Shown: positions 25,982-34,724 of the stretch, piece by piece
Layout of the letters: each line of letters starts with the position of its first letter
Position numbering within the stretch: position 1 is the stretch's first letter
Source: CAYMZZ01 sp046297935
GTDB lineage: Bacteria > Bacteroidota > Bacteroidia > Chitinophagales > Chitinophagaceae
Length of the DNA stretch: 64,000 nucleotides
Direction: 5' to 3'
Assembly (NCBI GenBank): GCA_046297935.1
Contig: JBKBHA010000005.1
Span: 214,782-278,781, forward strand
Translations under genes and position numbers: made by a program
Notes under the pieces: generated by a model
What the model was told of the DNA's origin: nothing
Databases searched by the model: none
The model's input: the letters and a program-made list of their open reading frames with translations, nothing else

Positions 25982-28900
25982 TTAATTGACTTCGTCTTCC
26001 AACTCCTTCAGTTGCCTGTTGTCCCGCACGAAATTGCACCAATGACAGTCTTCTTTTCCGCAGCCCGTATAAAAATCGCGTGCCTGAATTTTTGCCCACA
26101 CTTCAGTAATCTGTTCAGTCAACAGTCTGCCATCTTCATCGGTCAATAGCAGCTTTGAACGCCGGTAATTTTTCTTTTTATCAGGCTCAATAAAATCAAA
26201 CTCTACCGACTGCACTTTCCAGTCCTTTAGCTCGTAATGATCAACCAGCAGCTTATAAAATGCGGCCTGACGCCAGTAATCGCCCCCAATCGGATCCTTG
26301 CCGTCGGGTGCTTTCAGTTTAGCCTGTGCCTTATCAGGATCACCCGTTTTATAGTCGACCACATTGACCATTTTGCCATCAAACTCCAGCTTGTCGAGCT
26401 TGCCTTTCAATGGTACGCCGGCGACTATCACGTTGCTGATATTTCGCTCTATGGTTACGATTTTATTAAAGCTGTCGATATATTTTTCATAATAGTTGGT
26501 CAATACGTTTTTGCCATGTTCCATTTTTCGTTCGAACTGTTCTTTCGTAAAGCTTTCCCGATGTCGGTACATATAATTAGCAAAGTCATCGATGAACTCC
26601 ACCAGGGCGGGGAACCGGTTTGATCCGCTGTCCTGCATTTTCCTGAAAAGTTTTTCCAATGCATCGTGTACAGCCGAACCAAATTCAATGGCTTCATTTT
26701 TAGGCGATGGTATGCGTACCAGATTGCGGTAGTAAAACTCGAGCGGGCATTTCAGATAGTTGTTCAGTGCCGTCACATTCATCACAAATTTATCGAGCAG
26801 GGGCGACACAAAATCTTCTTCCAGTTTTTCAACTGCTGGTTTAGGTAGTTCCGCAAATTGAAGGGCGCGGAATTGATCCATCACTTCCGCTTCGAAACTC
26901 ATTTTCTCTATAGCAAGTGGATGAGCATCCAGAATTTCGGCTATAAACATCGAAGGCTCCTGTTCACGGCCATCGGCTTTTAGCCGACTGTAGGAAATAT
27001 GAAGCTTTTGTTCTGCCCGCGTGATGGCTACGTAAAACAGCCGTCGGAGTTCCTCGTCGTCATTACCTGCTGCCTGCGACTCAAAGATGGTGTCGGGCAT
27101 GCTGTATCCGCCGCCGGGTCGGCGCTTGCTTTCCCAAAAAGCAGCGTTGCATCCGGCCAGAAACACTTCTTCAAACTCCAGGCCTTTGCTTCCATGCGCG
27201 GTAAGCAGGTTCACTCCCCTGTCGTTGCCGGTTACTCGATTAATGGGTAGACGTATACCTTCTTTGATCATCAGGTCGACGACTTCAATAAAGCCGGCCA
27301 GCCGCATTTCTTTTTCCCGCTGGGTTGCTTCTTTTATAAAATCAAAAAGAGCGGTTAATACCTGCAGTTGCCAGTGGCGGTCGGCAGAATTCATAATAAA
27401 CTGAAGAGCCAGAGTTTCCCGTAGCAGCGTTTCAAACCATTGCTGTAAGGTGAGATTGGGTTCCTCGGCGATCAGGTGTTCCAATACCTTGCTGGCACGT
27501 TGTACGCTCGTTAGCTCCGTTTCGCTAAACAGATCGCGGGGGCCGCCTGTTGCTTTTTGCAACAATACTTCCCGCAGGCTTTTCTTTTGTCCCGACATAC
27601 GCGATTCCGCAGCCTGTATTGAAAGGCGGGCTATTTCGATAGGAGCAATGCCCCACCAGTCGAAATGAAGTATTTCAAATAATTCTTCGTCGCCTCCAAA
27701 ACTGCGATCGTGCTCGTGCACCACATAACGCATCAGCAATAATAATTTCCGCGCCAGTGGTTGTTGTAATACATCTGCCTGCCGACGGGTATATACAGGA
27801 ATATGGAGACGCTGCAGGTAGTTCGACAGTTCTTCGCCGTATTTATTTTCTTTATAAATGATGCCGATACGCCCGGGCGCTACGCCGCTGTTCACCAATT
27901 CCTGCACAGCCAGACTGATGCCGATCATCTCCTGGTGGGGTGTCTCATACTCATAAATCGCTGGCGCATGATCAAGTTGATTGATCGCGGGATTGGAAGC
28001 CGTCATCTCCTTGCTCAGCCCATCGATCTGGCGAATCAGCCTTTCTTCATTTCGGGCAATCAACGACATTGAAACATTTAGAATGGGCTGTGTGCTGCGA
28101 TAGTTGTTTGTTAATACCACTTTTACCAGGTCTTTGCCATAATGATGTGCAAACGCCAGCATGTTTTCAACGTTTGCTCCCTGAAACCGGTAAATACTCT
28201 GGTCATCGTCGCCTACCACAAACACATTTGGCTGCTCCCAGTATGAAGTAAGCAAATCGACCAGTTTGTTCTGCGTACCACTGGTGTCCTGATATTCATC
28301 TACCAGAATATATTGATACTTTTCCTGGTAATCGGCCAGCAAACTGGCATTGTCCTGAAACGCACGAATCACCCAGTTGATCATATCGTCGAAATCGTAG
28401 CGGTTCATGCGACGCATCAGTTCCTGAAAGCGATCAAATTCTTTAACCGCTGCGCGAAGGCGCTCCATTTTTTCTGCTTCTTCCGCAATCTTGTCTGTTC
28501 TGATATCGCCCTTCTTGAATTCTTTAACAGCCCTTTTGGCTACATACTGATCGCGGTTAGGCAGATCAGCCAGATATTCGTCGATCTTCTGTTCCAGAAA
28601 AGCCGGCGTCCACCCCTCTCGCTTCATATCGCTGAACAAGGCCTGCAGATTTCTTATTTCAAAATAAACATCACCCCGATAACGCTTGAGGGGGTGATTT
28701 TTAGGGAATGCATCAATCAGCTCCTTAAGCAATTGGATTCGTTCCAGTTCCGAAATTGGTTCGAGCATATTTCGTTCGAAATAGGAGAGGTTGTCCTGAA
28801 TGACATCATTGCAAAACGCATGAAAAGTGTACAGATTTACTTTGTATGCATCGGGACCAATAAACTGCAGCAGGCGTTTCCGCATGGCAACCACACCGGC

Positions 28901-29119
28901 TTCGGTATAAGTGAGGCAGAGAATATTTTCGGGCAGGGCGTCGGTTTCAAGCAGAATCTTGCCAATCCGGCTGGCCAGGATCTGGGTTTTGCCCGTGCCA
29001 GGGCCGGCGATCACCATCACAGGGCCTTCGAGCGTATCAACCGCCTTTTTCTGCTGCTCGTTAAGGCGACTGTATTCTTCTTTGAACTTCTTTTCCAGTT
29101 TTTCGCGGCTGATCGACAT
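25982..29119 (-). CDS. UvrD/PcrA-like helicase fused to a PD-(D/E)XK Fe-S nuclease
   Basis: 1045 residues. Helicase motifs: Walker A 'VIAGPGTGKTQILASRIG', Walker B 'YILVDEYQDTSGTQN', motif III 'VFVVGDDDQSIYRFQGAN', and motif VI 'LFYVAITRAEQKLHIS'. The C-terminal ~270 residues form a RecB/AddB-like nuclease ('EFGSAVHDALEKLF', 'GKLDKLEFDG', 'VVDYKTG'). Four Cys fit the AddB-type 4Fe-4S site: one in 'NYLKCPLEFYYRNL' and three in CGKEDCHWC near the end. Likely a double-strand-break or repair resection enzyme working alone, as no addA/addB partner is adjacent. Confidence 0.9.
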   Translation of the reverse strand: MSISREKLEKKFKEEYSRLNEQQKKAVDTLEGPVMVIAGPGTGKTQILASRIGKILLETDALPENILCLTYTEAGVVAMRKRLLQFIGPDAYKVNLYTFHAFCNDVIQDNLSYFERNMLEPISELERIQLLKELIDAFPKNHPLKRYRGDVYFEIRNLQALFSDMKREGWTPAFLEQKIDEYLADLPNRDQYVAKRAVKEFKKGDIRTDKIAEEAEKMERLRAAVKEFDRFQELMRRMNRYDFDDMINWVIRAFQDNASLLADYQEKYQYILVDEYQDTSGTQNKLVDLLTSYWEQPNVFVVGDDDQSIYRFQGANVENMLAFAHHYGKDLVKVVLTNNYRSTQPILNVSMSLIARNEERLIRQIDGLSKEMTASNPAINQLDHAPAIYEYETPHQEMIGISLAVQELVNSGVAPGRIGIIYKENKYGEELSNYLQRLHIPVYTRRQADVLQQPLARKLLLLMRYVVHEHDRSFGGDEELFEILHFDWWGIAPIEIARLSIQAAESRMSGQKKSLREVLLQKATGGPRDLFSETELTSVQRASKVLEHLIAEEPNLTLQQWFETLLRETLALQFIMNSADRHWQLQVLTALFDFIKEATQREKEMRLAGFIEVVDLMIKEGIRLPINRVTGNDRGVNLLTAHGSKGLEFEEVFLAGCNAAFWESKRRPGGGYSMPDTIFESQAAGNDDEELRRLFYVAITRAEQKLHISYSRLKADGREQEPSMFIAEILDAHPLAIEKMSFEAEVMDQFRALQFAELPKPAVEKLEEDFVSPLLDKFVMNVTALNNYLKCPLEFYYRNLVRIPSPKNEAIEFGSAVHDALEKLFRKMQDSGSNRFPALVEFIDDFANYMYRHRESFTKEQFERKMEHGKNVLTNYYEKYIDSFNKIVTIERNISNVIVAGVPLKGKLDKLEFDGKMVNVVDYKTGDPDKAQAKLKAPDGKDPIGGDYWRQAAFYKLLVDHYELKDWKVQSVEFDFIEPDKKKNYRRSKLLLTDEDGRLLTEQITEVWAKIQARDFYTGCGKEDCHWCNFVRDNRQLKELEDEVN

Positions 29120-29178
29120 GTTTCAGTGAACTTTTTGGGCGATTCTTAGTTTTTCTACAAGTTAATCCAAAATGCAGC

Positions 29179-29658
29179 ATGGCCGTTTACTCGTTTAAAA
29201 CCGTGCAGGTAATACCTGTACCTGCCGACCAGGCCTGGGACTTCTTTTCCAGCCCTGCAAATTTACAAACCATTACGCCCCCATATATGGGCTTCCGGGT
29301 TATTTCAAAGCACCAGGGCGATCGGATGTATCCGGGTCAGGTGATTGAATACAAGGTAAAGCCACTGCTCGGAATTCCTTTGTATTGGATGACGGAGATA
29401 ACTCATGTGGCGGAGGGCAAGATGTTTGTAGATGAGCAGAGGAAGGGGCCTTATCGGCTATGGCATCATCAACATCATTTCAGAACGGTAGCCAATGGTG
29501 TTGAAATGACCGATATCGTGCATTATCAGCTCCCGCTGGGTTGGCTCGGCGATCTGGCTAATTGGCTTTTCGTGAAAAAGCAGTTACAGGGAATCTTCGA
29601 TTTCCGAAGGAAAAAGGTGGAAGAAATTTTCGGAACATATCCGTCGTTGTCAAAGTAA
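29179..29658 (+). CDS. SRPBCC (START-like) family protein
   Basis: 159 residues with the hydrophobic-cavity START-like pattern: 'VIPVPADQAWDFFSSPANLQTITPP' at the N-terminus, 'PLYWMTEITHV', 'GPYRLWHHQHHF' and a C-terminal helix 'LQGIFDFRRKKVEEIF'. Such proteins bind lipids or polyketides, or act as cyclases; the ligand here is unknown. The stop codon abuts the left arm of a perfect 47-bp inverted repeat. Confidence 0.82.
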   Translation: MAVYSFKTVQVIPVPADQAWDFFSSPANLQTITPPYMGFRVISKHQGDRMYPGQVIEYKVKPLLGIPLYWMTEITHVAEGKMFVDEQRKGPYRLWHHQHHFRTVANGVEMTDIVHYQLPLGWLGDLANWLFVKKQLQGIFDFRRKKVEEIFGTYPSLSK

Positions 29659-29789
29659 TCTGCGTCATCTGCGTAAAAATCTGCGCAAATCTGCGGGAAC
29701 AGAACTGCTGCATAGACTTAAGCCAACCCTAGACACGAGCTTTTCTGTTCCCGCAGATTTGCGCAGATTTTTACGCAGATGACGCAGAT
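29658..29789. repeat. Perfect 47-bp inverted repeat of ATCTGCG units
   Basis: Left arm 29658-29704 is the exact reverse complement of 29743-29789, with a 38-nt loop. Each arm is itself a row of ATCTGCG-type units. It lies between the convergent SRPBCC and hexosaminidase genes. One arm recurs at 7149-7200, so this is a dispersed family. The rest of the gap (29790-29849) is ACAACTAAACAACC-like low-complexity sequence. Confidence 0.9.
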
Positions 29790-29849
29790 AATTACTATTC
29801 GCCACACAAACAACTCAACAACTAAACAACCAAACAACTACACATCCTC

Positions 29850-31745
29850 TCACTTCACTCGTTTCTTCAATTCCTCTATCGGCATAATTATCATTCTTCC
29901 AACCTGCTTTCCGTTGCGATAGCTGATCAGCTTCAGCAAAGACGCGTCTTTAGGCACCAGCAATGGCTTTTCGTATTTCGGATAAAATTCATCCGGAAAG
30001 GAATTATCAAAGCTGTAATGTATATCCAGCCCCTCCAGTTCAGTAGTCAGCGTTACTTCCAGTTGGTCCTTTGCTTTTTTCGCGACTTTGAAATCCGGAT
30101 CGTACATGCTGGGCGCATATTTTGTTTTGGATGCATCGAGTCTTGGGAAATGGGCTTCCACCCGCTTTACAAAAGCCGGAAAGTCGCGCTTTTTGTTGGT
30201 TGACCACAAAATGTCGGCAATGGCAAATGCCCTTGGCCAGGTCATATACTGCGCCTGGCGAAGCGTGTAAATCTGTTCGGTCCACAAATTGCCCTGCCCG
30301 CCTTTTACCAGTTTTGCATCAATGCCATCTGGTACCGGATCAAATTCGTACACTTTTTTGAGACGTAATGAGGCGTACACCGGTGGCTCCATGATTCGAT
30401 CGCTCTGCATATAATCGAGATATACGTAGTCGGTGGGAGTCATCACCACTTCATGTCCCATTTTGGCCGCTTCAATACCGCCCTTCATACCTCTCCAGCT
30501 CATTACAGCCGCATTGGGAGCAAGGCCACCTTGCAGTATTTCATCCCAGCCAATCATTTTTTTGCCTTTGGCATTGATGATTTTCTCCACCCGCTTCACA
30601 AAATAACTTTGTACTTCATCCAGGTTCTTCAATTTTTCCCGCTGCATCAGGTTTTTAATGAGCGGACTTTTTTCCCAGAAATTGCGCGCCGTTTCATCGC
30701 CTCCCATATGAATGTATTCAAAAGGGAAAAGTTCGGCCACTTCGCCAAATACCTTGTCGAGAAAAACATATACTTCTTCTTTGGCCGGACAAAGGGAGTT
30801 GTCGACCAGGCCATAAAAATGTTGTCCGCCGCCGGGCCACACCATGAAGCGATCGCCCGAGCTTACTTCGTATTTGCCGGGCGTGCAGGTAAGTTCCGGA
30901 TAAGCGGCAATAGCTGCAAGACTATGTCCGGGCACATCAATTTCGGGAAGAATTTGTACCTGTCGTTCTTTGGCATACTGCACAATTTCACGAATATCTT
31001 CCTGTGTGTAGAAGCCGCCGTAGTCGCGTGGTTCATCTGGTTCCGGTTTGGAAAAGTTGCCAAAAGTGCCGGTTTTGTTGACCCGCCATGCACCCACACT
31101 GGTTAGTTTGGGATAGGATTTGATTTCGATCCGCCAGCCCTGGTCATCGGTCAAATGCCAGTGCAGAATGTTGAACTTGTACTTGGCCATATCGTCGATA
31201 TAGCGCTTCACTTCTTCCTTTGTGAAGAAATGACGCGATACATCGAGCATCAGTCCGCGCCAGCCAAAGCGGGGATAGTCTTTGATGGATACAAACGGAA
31301 TTTTCCATTCAGCCTGGGCAGGCTTGTCACCTTCAACCGGTGCCGGCATGAGCTGCATCAGCGTTTGGATGCCGTAAAAAACACCGGCAGCATCTGCGCC
31401 GTCGATTCGCACGCCAGACTGGCTTACCCATATTTGATAGCCTTCGGCCGGCAGGTTCAGGTTTTTGGAAACGGCCAGTGTAATGGTAGGATTACCAAAT
31501 GCAGCAGCTGCAACAGTAGCTTTTGTGCCCGCCACTTTGTTCAATTGAGTGGCCAGCCTTTCTGCCATCCCCTGTAGTTCGGGGCTCATATCGGTAACAA
31601 TTGCAATGGACGAGGGCAATACAAATTCGCCGTCCGATTTCTTTAGTTCAGCGGGAGTTGGTATCAACAAATCGGCCGGATGTGTTTGGGCCTTAACGAT
31701 TACTGCTATTGCTAAAACCGCAAGTACTACGAAGTATCTTTTCAT
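29850..31745 (-). CDS. Beta-N-acetylhexosaminidase (GH20)
   Basis: 631 residues from ATG 31745, giving a signal peptide (MKRYFVVLAVLAIAVIVKAQ). A GH20 N-terminal domain precedes the TIM barrel with 'GWRGLMLDVSRHFFTKEEVKRYID', 'HWHLTDDQGWRIEI', the catalytic Asp-Glu pair in 'YIHMGGDETARNFW' and 'IGWDEILQGG'. A chitobiase-like C-terminal beta domain ('IHYSFDNSFPDEFY') ends the protein. It removes terminal GlcNAc/GalNAc from chitin oligomers or glycans in the periplasm or outside. Confidence 0.95.
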   Translation of the reverse strand: MKRYFVVLAVLAIAVIVKAQTHPADLLIPTPAELKKSDGEFVLPSSIAIVTDMSPELQGMAERLATQLNKVAGTKATVAAAAFGNPTITLAVSKNLNLPAEGYQIWVSQSGVRIDGADAAGVFYGIQTLMQLMPAPVEGDKPAQAEWKIPFVSIKDYPRFGWRGLMLDVSRHFFTKEEVKRYIDDMAKYKFNILHWHLTDDQGWRIEIKSYPKLTSVGAWRVNKTGTFGNFSKPEPDEPRDYGGFYTQEDIREIVQYAKERQVQILPEIDVPGHSLAAIAAYPELTCTPGKYEVSSGDRFMVWPGGGQHFYGLVDNSLCPAKEEVYVFLDKVFGEVAELFPFEYIHMGGDETARNFWEKSPLIKNLMQREKLKNLDEVQSYFVKRVEKIINAKGKKMIGWDEILQGGLAPNAAVMSWRGMKGGIEAAKMGHEVVMTPTDYVYLDYMQSDRIMEPPVYASLRLKKVYEFDPVPDGIDAKLVKGGQGNLWTEQIYTLRQAQYMTWPRAFAIADILWSTNKKRDFPAFVKRVEAHFPRLDASKTKYAPSMYDPDFKVAKKAKDQLEVTLTTELEGLDIHYSFDNSFPDEFYPKYEKPLLVPKDASLLKLISYRNGKQVGRMIIMPIEELKKRVK

Positions 31746-31814
31746 GCCGAAAAGATACGAAATTGTGTACTGCCTGATCAATGGCGTTTGCCGGCAATAT
31801 AAAATACGGAATGT

Positions 31815-32465
31815 TTAACCAGGTATCCTCGAAATGTATTTCTCAATCTGTTTGATCTGATCTACAATCTGGGGAGTGGTTGGCTTAAGCGCTTTGGCTT
31901 TGCGGAAAAAGTCTTTCGCTGCACGAAACTCGCGTTTGTTCATCATCAGGCTGCACATTTGCAAATAAGCAGCTGCTTCGTTTTCTTTATCGGGCAAACC
32001 CTTTCTAAGGGCATTGCGGATATGACCTTCGGCCGCGCGCAGATCGTTTTTTTGCATGGCCAGCATACCCATCTGCAATAAACTGGCTCCTTCTGCTTCC
32101 TTCATCGGCATACCCAGATCCAGCCCTTTTTTCATCATTTTTTCAGCCCCGTCAAAGTCCTGTTTCATCATGGCAATATTGCCTTTCAGGGTATAGTAAA
32201 CAGAGCGAATAGGTTTATAAAGCAGGTTTGGGAACTTAATTGAGTTCAGCACTTTTTCGGCACCATCCATATCACCGCTTTCCATATATTCCTGTATCAG
32301 GCGCAAGGGACCAAAAAAGAAATGGCCCAAAATGAGGATCAGACCCACGAAATAAAGTGGGAAAGCTGGCCAGAAACCAGCAGTATAGTTAACGTATCCA
32401 CCCAGGGCTGCCAGCACTATTCCGATCCACAGGCGATACTTAATCAATAAGTTATAATACTTCAT
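31815..32465 (-). CDS. TPR protein with two N-terminal membrane helices
   Basis: 216 residues: two membrane segments (about 10-30 and 32-52), then helical pairs fitting TPR/SEL1-like repeats ('YTLKGNIAMMKQDFDGAEKMMKKGLD', 'LLQMGMLAMQKNDLRAAEGHIRNAL', 'YLQMCSLMMNKREFRAAKDFFRKAK'). Probably a scaffold at the inner membrane. Upstream of the hexosaminidase on the same strand, separated by 69 bases. Confidence 0.75.
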   Translation of the reverse strand: MKYYNLLIKYRLWIGIVLAALGGYVNYTAGFWPAFPLYFVGLILILGHFFFGPLRLIQEYMESGDMDGAEKVLNSIKFPNLLYKPIRSVYYTLKGNIAMMKQDFDGAEKMMKKGLDLGMPMKEAEGASLLQMGMLAMQKNDLRAAEGHIRNALRKGLPDKENEAAAYLQMCSLMMNKREFRAAKDFFRKAKALKPTTPQIVDQIKQIEKYISRIPG

Positions 32466-32515
32466 ATCGGTGATTGAGGCGGCAAAGGTAAGGAAATATG
32501 GGCTGTCACCCTTCC

Positions 32516-32568
32516 GTTTCTCCTCCCTTTAGGGGGGGGGCCAGGGGGGCTTTAGGGAGGGGTAAGGG
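32516..32568. repeat. CTCCCTTTAGGG-type dispersed repeat
   Basis: A CCCTTCCGTTTCTCCTCCC strand faces GGGAGGGGTAAGGGAAGGG, with a run of nine G between. It sits in the gap between the TPR gene and the nucleoid-associated protein gene. A related copy is at 33650-33737. Confidence 0.6.
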
Positions 32569-32573
32569 AAGGG

Positions 32574-33617
32574 TTAATTTTCTTCCTCGTAATATATTTT
32601 ATAGTACTTCCGCCCCGTTTCGTCTACGCCCCGCTCAATCAGATCGCGCCGTCCGTGAATATAGATATGGAAGTTGCGATCAAGCTTGAGCACTGACTTA
32701 AACACGCGTTGCTGTTTTTTTACAGCCGCCAGGTGAATATCAAATTCATCTTCGATCTCAAACTTGCGGGCTGCCTGAAAGTTCTTTTTATGGTCCATAA
32801 AAGCATCCACCACTTCGGGATGGTGAATCACTTCTTCCGCAAATTGTTGAAGGCTGAACTGTTCGTGTGTTTTAAAATAGTCGATCGACCGGTTCAGCAG
32901 ATCGGCCTGGTCGGTTTTGCTAACCTCAAATTTTTCCGGGTATTCCTCTGTAATGAAGTGTTTACAGAGACTAAGGTATTTGTCGGTCTGGTTATAGCTG
33001 TCGGCCAGCGGTTGTACCTGCAAAAACTCCTGGATCCAGTATTGTGCATCCTGACCTTTGTTAGTGTTGTCGAGTACGCAACACTGAAAACCTTCGGCTG
33101 TGTCGGTATGAAAGATAAGGCAGCCCTTGTCGAGCCTCGCCGTGTTGATGCCATCTTCCTGGCTCATATGCCATTGTTGTTTTCGATGGCTCACGCGCAG
33201 AAAGGTTTCTTTGTTTTCCGTTTTGAAAAGGCCCACTGCTTTCACTGTCCGGTCTTCAAAGGGTACCTTGTCAAACAATGCCACGTAAAACTCGCCCGAC
33301 TTAACTTTTATATGTGTGCTTTTGTTGTGAAGAAATTCCGCCAGTTTGCGCGATTCTTCCGTCAGGCTGTCGTTGTTTTCAAAAATGGCAGCTACCCAGG
33401 TATACACTTCATTCAACCCCAGGTTGCTCAGGTGAGTAAACCGGTAGCGTTCGTTTTCGTTGAAGCCGCCCAGAAAGTATTTTAGCAATAGTTTTTCCGT
33501 TATCTCATCTTCCAGCTCCAGCGCCGAATCGCTCAGGCTCAGTTCTTCACCGCGGGTCGGATTACCTGTGAGGTGCAGGATCACCGACTTCAGTTCTATT
33601 TCATCCGTTTTGATCAT
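32574..33617 (-). CDS. Nucleoid-associated protein (NdpA/YejK-like)
   Basis: 347 residues. The pattern fits the 37-kDa nucleoid-associated family: 'IELKSVILHLTGNPTRGEEL', 'EFYVALFDKVPFEDRTVKAVGLFKTENK', 'GINTARLDKGCLIFHT', 'AQYWIQEFLQVQPLADSYNQT' and 'FDIHLAAVKKQQRVFKSVLKLDRNFHIYIHG' at the C-terminus. The ATG at 33617 is chosen because the longer upstream reading runs through a repeat (33650-33737). Binds DNA non-specifically in E. coli; role here not tested. Confidence 0.8.
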   Translation of the reverse strand: MIKTDEIELKSVILHLTGNPTRGEELSLSDSALELEDEITEKLLLKYFLGGFNENERYRFTHLSNLGLNEVYTWVAAIFENNDSLTEESRKLAEFLHNKSTHIKVKSGEFYVALFDKVPFEDRTVKAVGLFKTENKETFLRVSHRKQQWHMSQEDGINTARLDKGCLIFHTDTAEGFQCCVLDNTNKGQDAQYWIQEFLQVQPLADSYNQTDKYLSLCKHFITEEYPEKFEVSKTDQADLLNRSIDYFKTHEQFSLQQFAEEVIHHPEVVDAFMDHKKNFQAARKFEIEDEFDIHLAAVKKQQRVFKSVLKLDRNFHIYIHGRRDLIERGVDETGRKYYKIYYEEEN

Positions 33618-33649
33618 TTGGGTTCGTTGGGCAGCAAATGTAAAGCCCT

Positions 33650-33737
33650 CCACCCACCCCTCCCTAAAGAGGGGGAGAATTTTTTGTTCAAAACGAAATG
33701 GCCTTTTTTTCCTCCCTTCAGGGAGGGGCAGGGGATG
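33650..33737. repeat. CTCCCTAAAGAGGGGG-type dispersed repeat
   Basis: Two G/C-rich hairpin-like halves (CCCCTCCCTAAAGAGGGGG near 33657-33675 and CTCCCTTCAGGGAGGGGCAG near 33713-33732) with an AT-rich spacer. Same family as 32516-32568. It separates the VOC gene from the nucleoid-associated protein gene. Confidence 0.6.
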
Positions 33738-33747
33738 GCCTGAGTGT

Positions 33748-34209
33748 TCAGGGCTGGAAATCATTATTTATTTCAATCCAGTACCCATCCGGATCCTGAA
33801 ACCAGATCTGTTTTTTTCCGTCTGGCCGAAGGGTGACCTGTCCTTTTTCGCCCAACCAGTTCTCGAAGGGAATCTTGCGTTCGTTGAGTTTGAAAATATA
33901 GGCTTCAATGGAGGGCACCGAAAAGCAGAGGTGGTTATTCTTGTTTTTTTCTATCGGTTTTTCTGCGCCGCTGATCACGTGCAACTGGCCCATGCCGCCC
34001 AGATTAAACCAGGCATGTTTGCCGTCGTGAAATGGCTCAGGAATAGTATCGAGGCCGATGGTTTCCGCGTAGAAGCGAGCGCTTACAGCCAGATCTTTCA
34101 CATAAATGGCCAGGTGGTTGAGCCGGGGCCCGCTCTGTGCGGAGGCCGATCTTAAATCGACGTTTAATGCCATGATGGTCAGTATTAGTGCGAGTACAAT
34201 CTGCCGCAT
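33748..34209 (-). CDS. Exported VOC (glyoxalase-like) family protein
   Basis: 153 residues. A signal peptide (residues 1-24, ending SASA) is followed by one vicinal-oxygen-chelate domain with likely metal ligands His in 'LNHLAIYVKDL', His in 'KNNHLCFSV' and Glu in 'DGYWIEINN'. Secreted VOC proteins are common in Bacteroidota; the reaction is unknown. The end overlaps the dispersed repeat region. Confidence 0.82.
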   Translation of the reverse strand: MRQIVLALILTIMALNVDLRSASAQSGPRLNHLAIYVKDLAVSARFYAETIGLDTIPEPFHDGKHAWFNLGGMGQLHVISGAEKPIEKNKNNHLCFSVPSIEAYIFKLNERKIPFENWLGEKGQVTLRPDGKKQIWFQDPDGYWIEINNDFQP

Positions 34210-34261
34210 AAAGGTTTGTTTTATCGGCCGTCAAGTTAGGGAAAATTTAAGCGGAAAGGCT

Positions 34262-34269
34262 TAGTTTTG
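34262..34269 (+). promoter_or_regulatory. Probable -7 box of the tRNA-Arg/GIY-YIG locus
   Basis: TAGTTTTG matches TAnnTTTG, 40 bases before the truncated tRNA copy. It was probably the tRNA promoter before the nuclease ORF came between. No TTTG -33 box was seen at the usual distance. Confidence 0.45.
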
Positions 34270-34308
34270 CGACTCCTTTCCCAGGTCGGTAGCGTTGTCG
34301 GAGAGTTT

Positions 34309-34396
34309 GGTCCCGTAGTTCAATGGATAGAATACCTGCCTGTCTCCCTTCGGGAGATAAACCGGCAGGCAGGGAAGTTTCCTAAACTTTTGATGC
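34309..34396 (+). pseudogene. Truncated, interrupted copy of tRNA-Arg(CCT)
   Basis: Bases 34309-34334 equal the first 26 nt of the intact tRNA (34653-34678). Bases 34374-34396 equal its next 23 nt, through the anticodon arm to the variable loop (34679-34701). The two parts are split by a 39-nt palindrome. The T-arm and 3' acceptor strand are missing; instead GTTTAGG (34398-34404) can pair with CCTAAAC of the anticodon loop region. It cannot be a working tRNA. Confidence 0.88.
34335..34373. repeat. 39-nt CCTGCC-type palindrome inserted in the tRNA remnant
   Basis: CCTGCCTG at the left end pairs with CAGGCAGG at the right end, enclosing an inner TCTCCC/GGGAGA hairpin. It sits exactly between the D-arm and the anticodon stem. 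Related palindromes occur inside seven of the cassette sites between 48468 and 63697. Confidence 0.85.
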
Positions 34397-34422
34397 GGTT
34401 TAGGTAAAAAACAAAGGAGGAG

Positions 34423-34662
34423 ATGATTTTTGTGTATGCATTGGTAAGTGAGTTGAATGGCGATATTTACGTGGGAATGTCGGCCGATGTGGCCAAAAGG
34501 CTAAAAGAACACAACGCTGGAAAGAGTAGGTACACGAAAGCGTACCGTCCATGGAAAGTCTTGTTCACAGAGGTGCATCCCGATCGTGTTGCTGCAAGGA
34601 AAAGAGAAAGATATTTGAAATCGGGAGTAGGTAAAGAATTCCTGAAATCGCTGGTCCCGTAG
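34423..34662 (+). CDS. GIY-YIG nuclease-like protein
   Basis: 79 residues, one GIY-YIG domain: 'FVYALVSELNGDIYVGMSADVAKRLKEHN' gives the two signature strands (YAL and YVG) and the conserved Arg, and 'AARKRERYLKSGVGKEF' gives the likely catalytic Glu. Stand-alone proteins of this size are frequent in Bacteroidota and may be homing-type endonucleases. AAAGGAGG lies only 2 bases before the ATG, unusual both for strength and spacing. The last codons GTC CCG and the TAG stop are bases 2-10 of the intact tRNA-Arg gene. Confidence 0.85.
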   Translation: MIFVYALVSELNGDIYVGMSADVAKRLKEHNAGKSRYTKAYRPWKVLFTEVHPDRVAARKRERYLKSGVGKEFLKSLVP

Positions 34663-34724
34663 TTCAATGGATAGAATAGAAGTTTCCTAAACTTTTGATG
34701 CAGGTTCGATTCCTGCCGGGACTA
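34653..34724 (+). tRNA. tRNA-Arg (anticodon CCT)
   Basis: 72-nt cloverleaf: acceptor stem GGTCCCG/CGGGACT (first pair G-T), D-stem GTTC/GAAT, anticodon stem GAAGT/ACTTT with loop TTCCTAA (CCT at 34686-34688), T-stem GCAGG/CCTGC with loop TTCGATT, discriminator A724. CCA is not encoded. It reads AGG codons. The GIY-YIG ORF ends inside its first ten bases. Confidence 0.93.
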
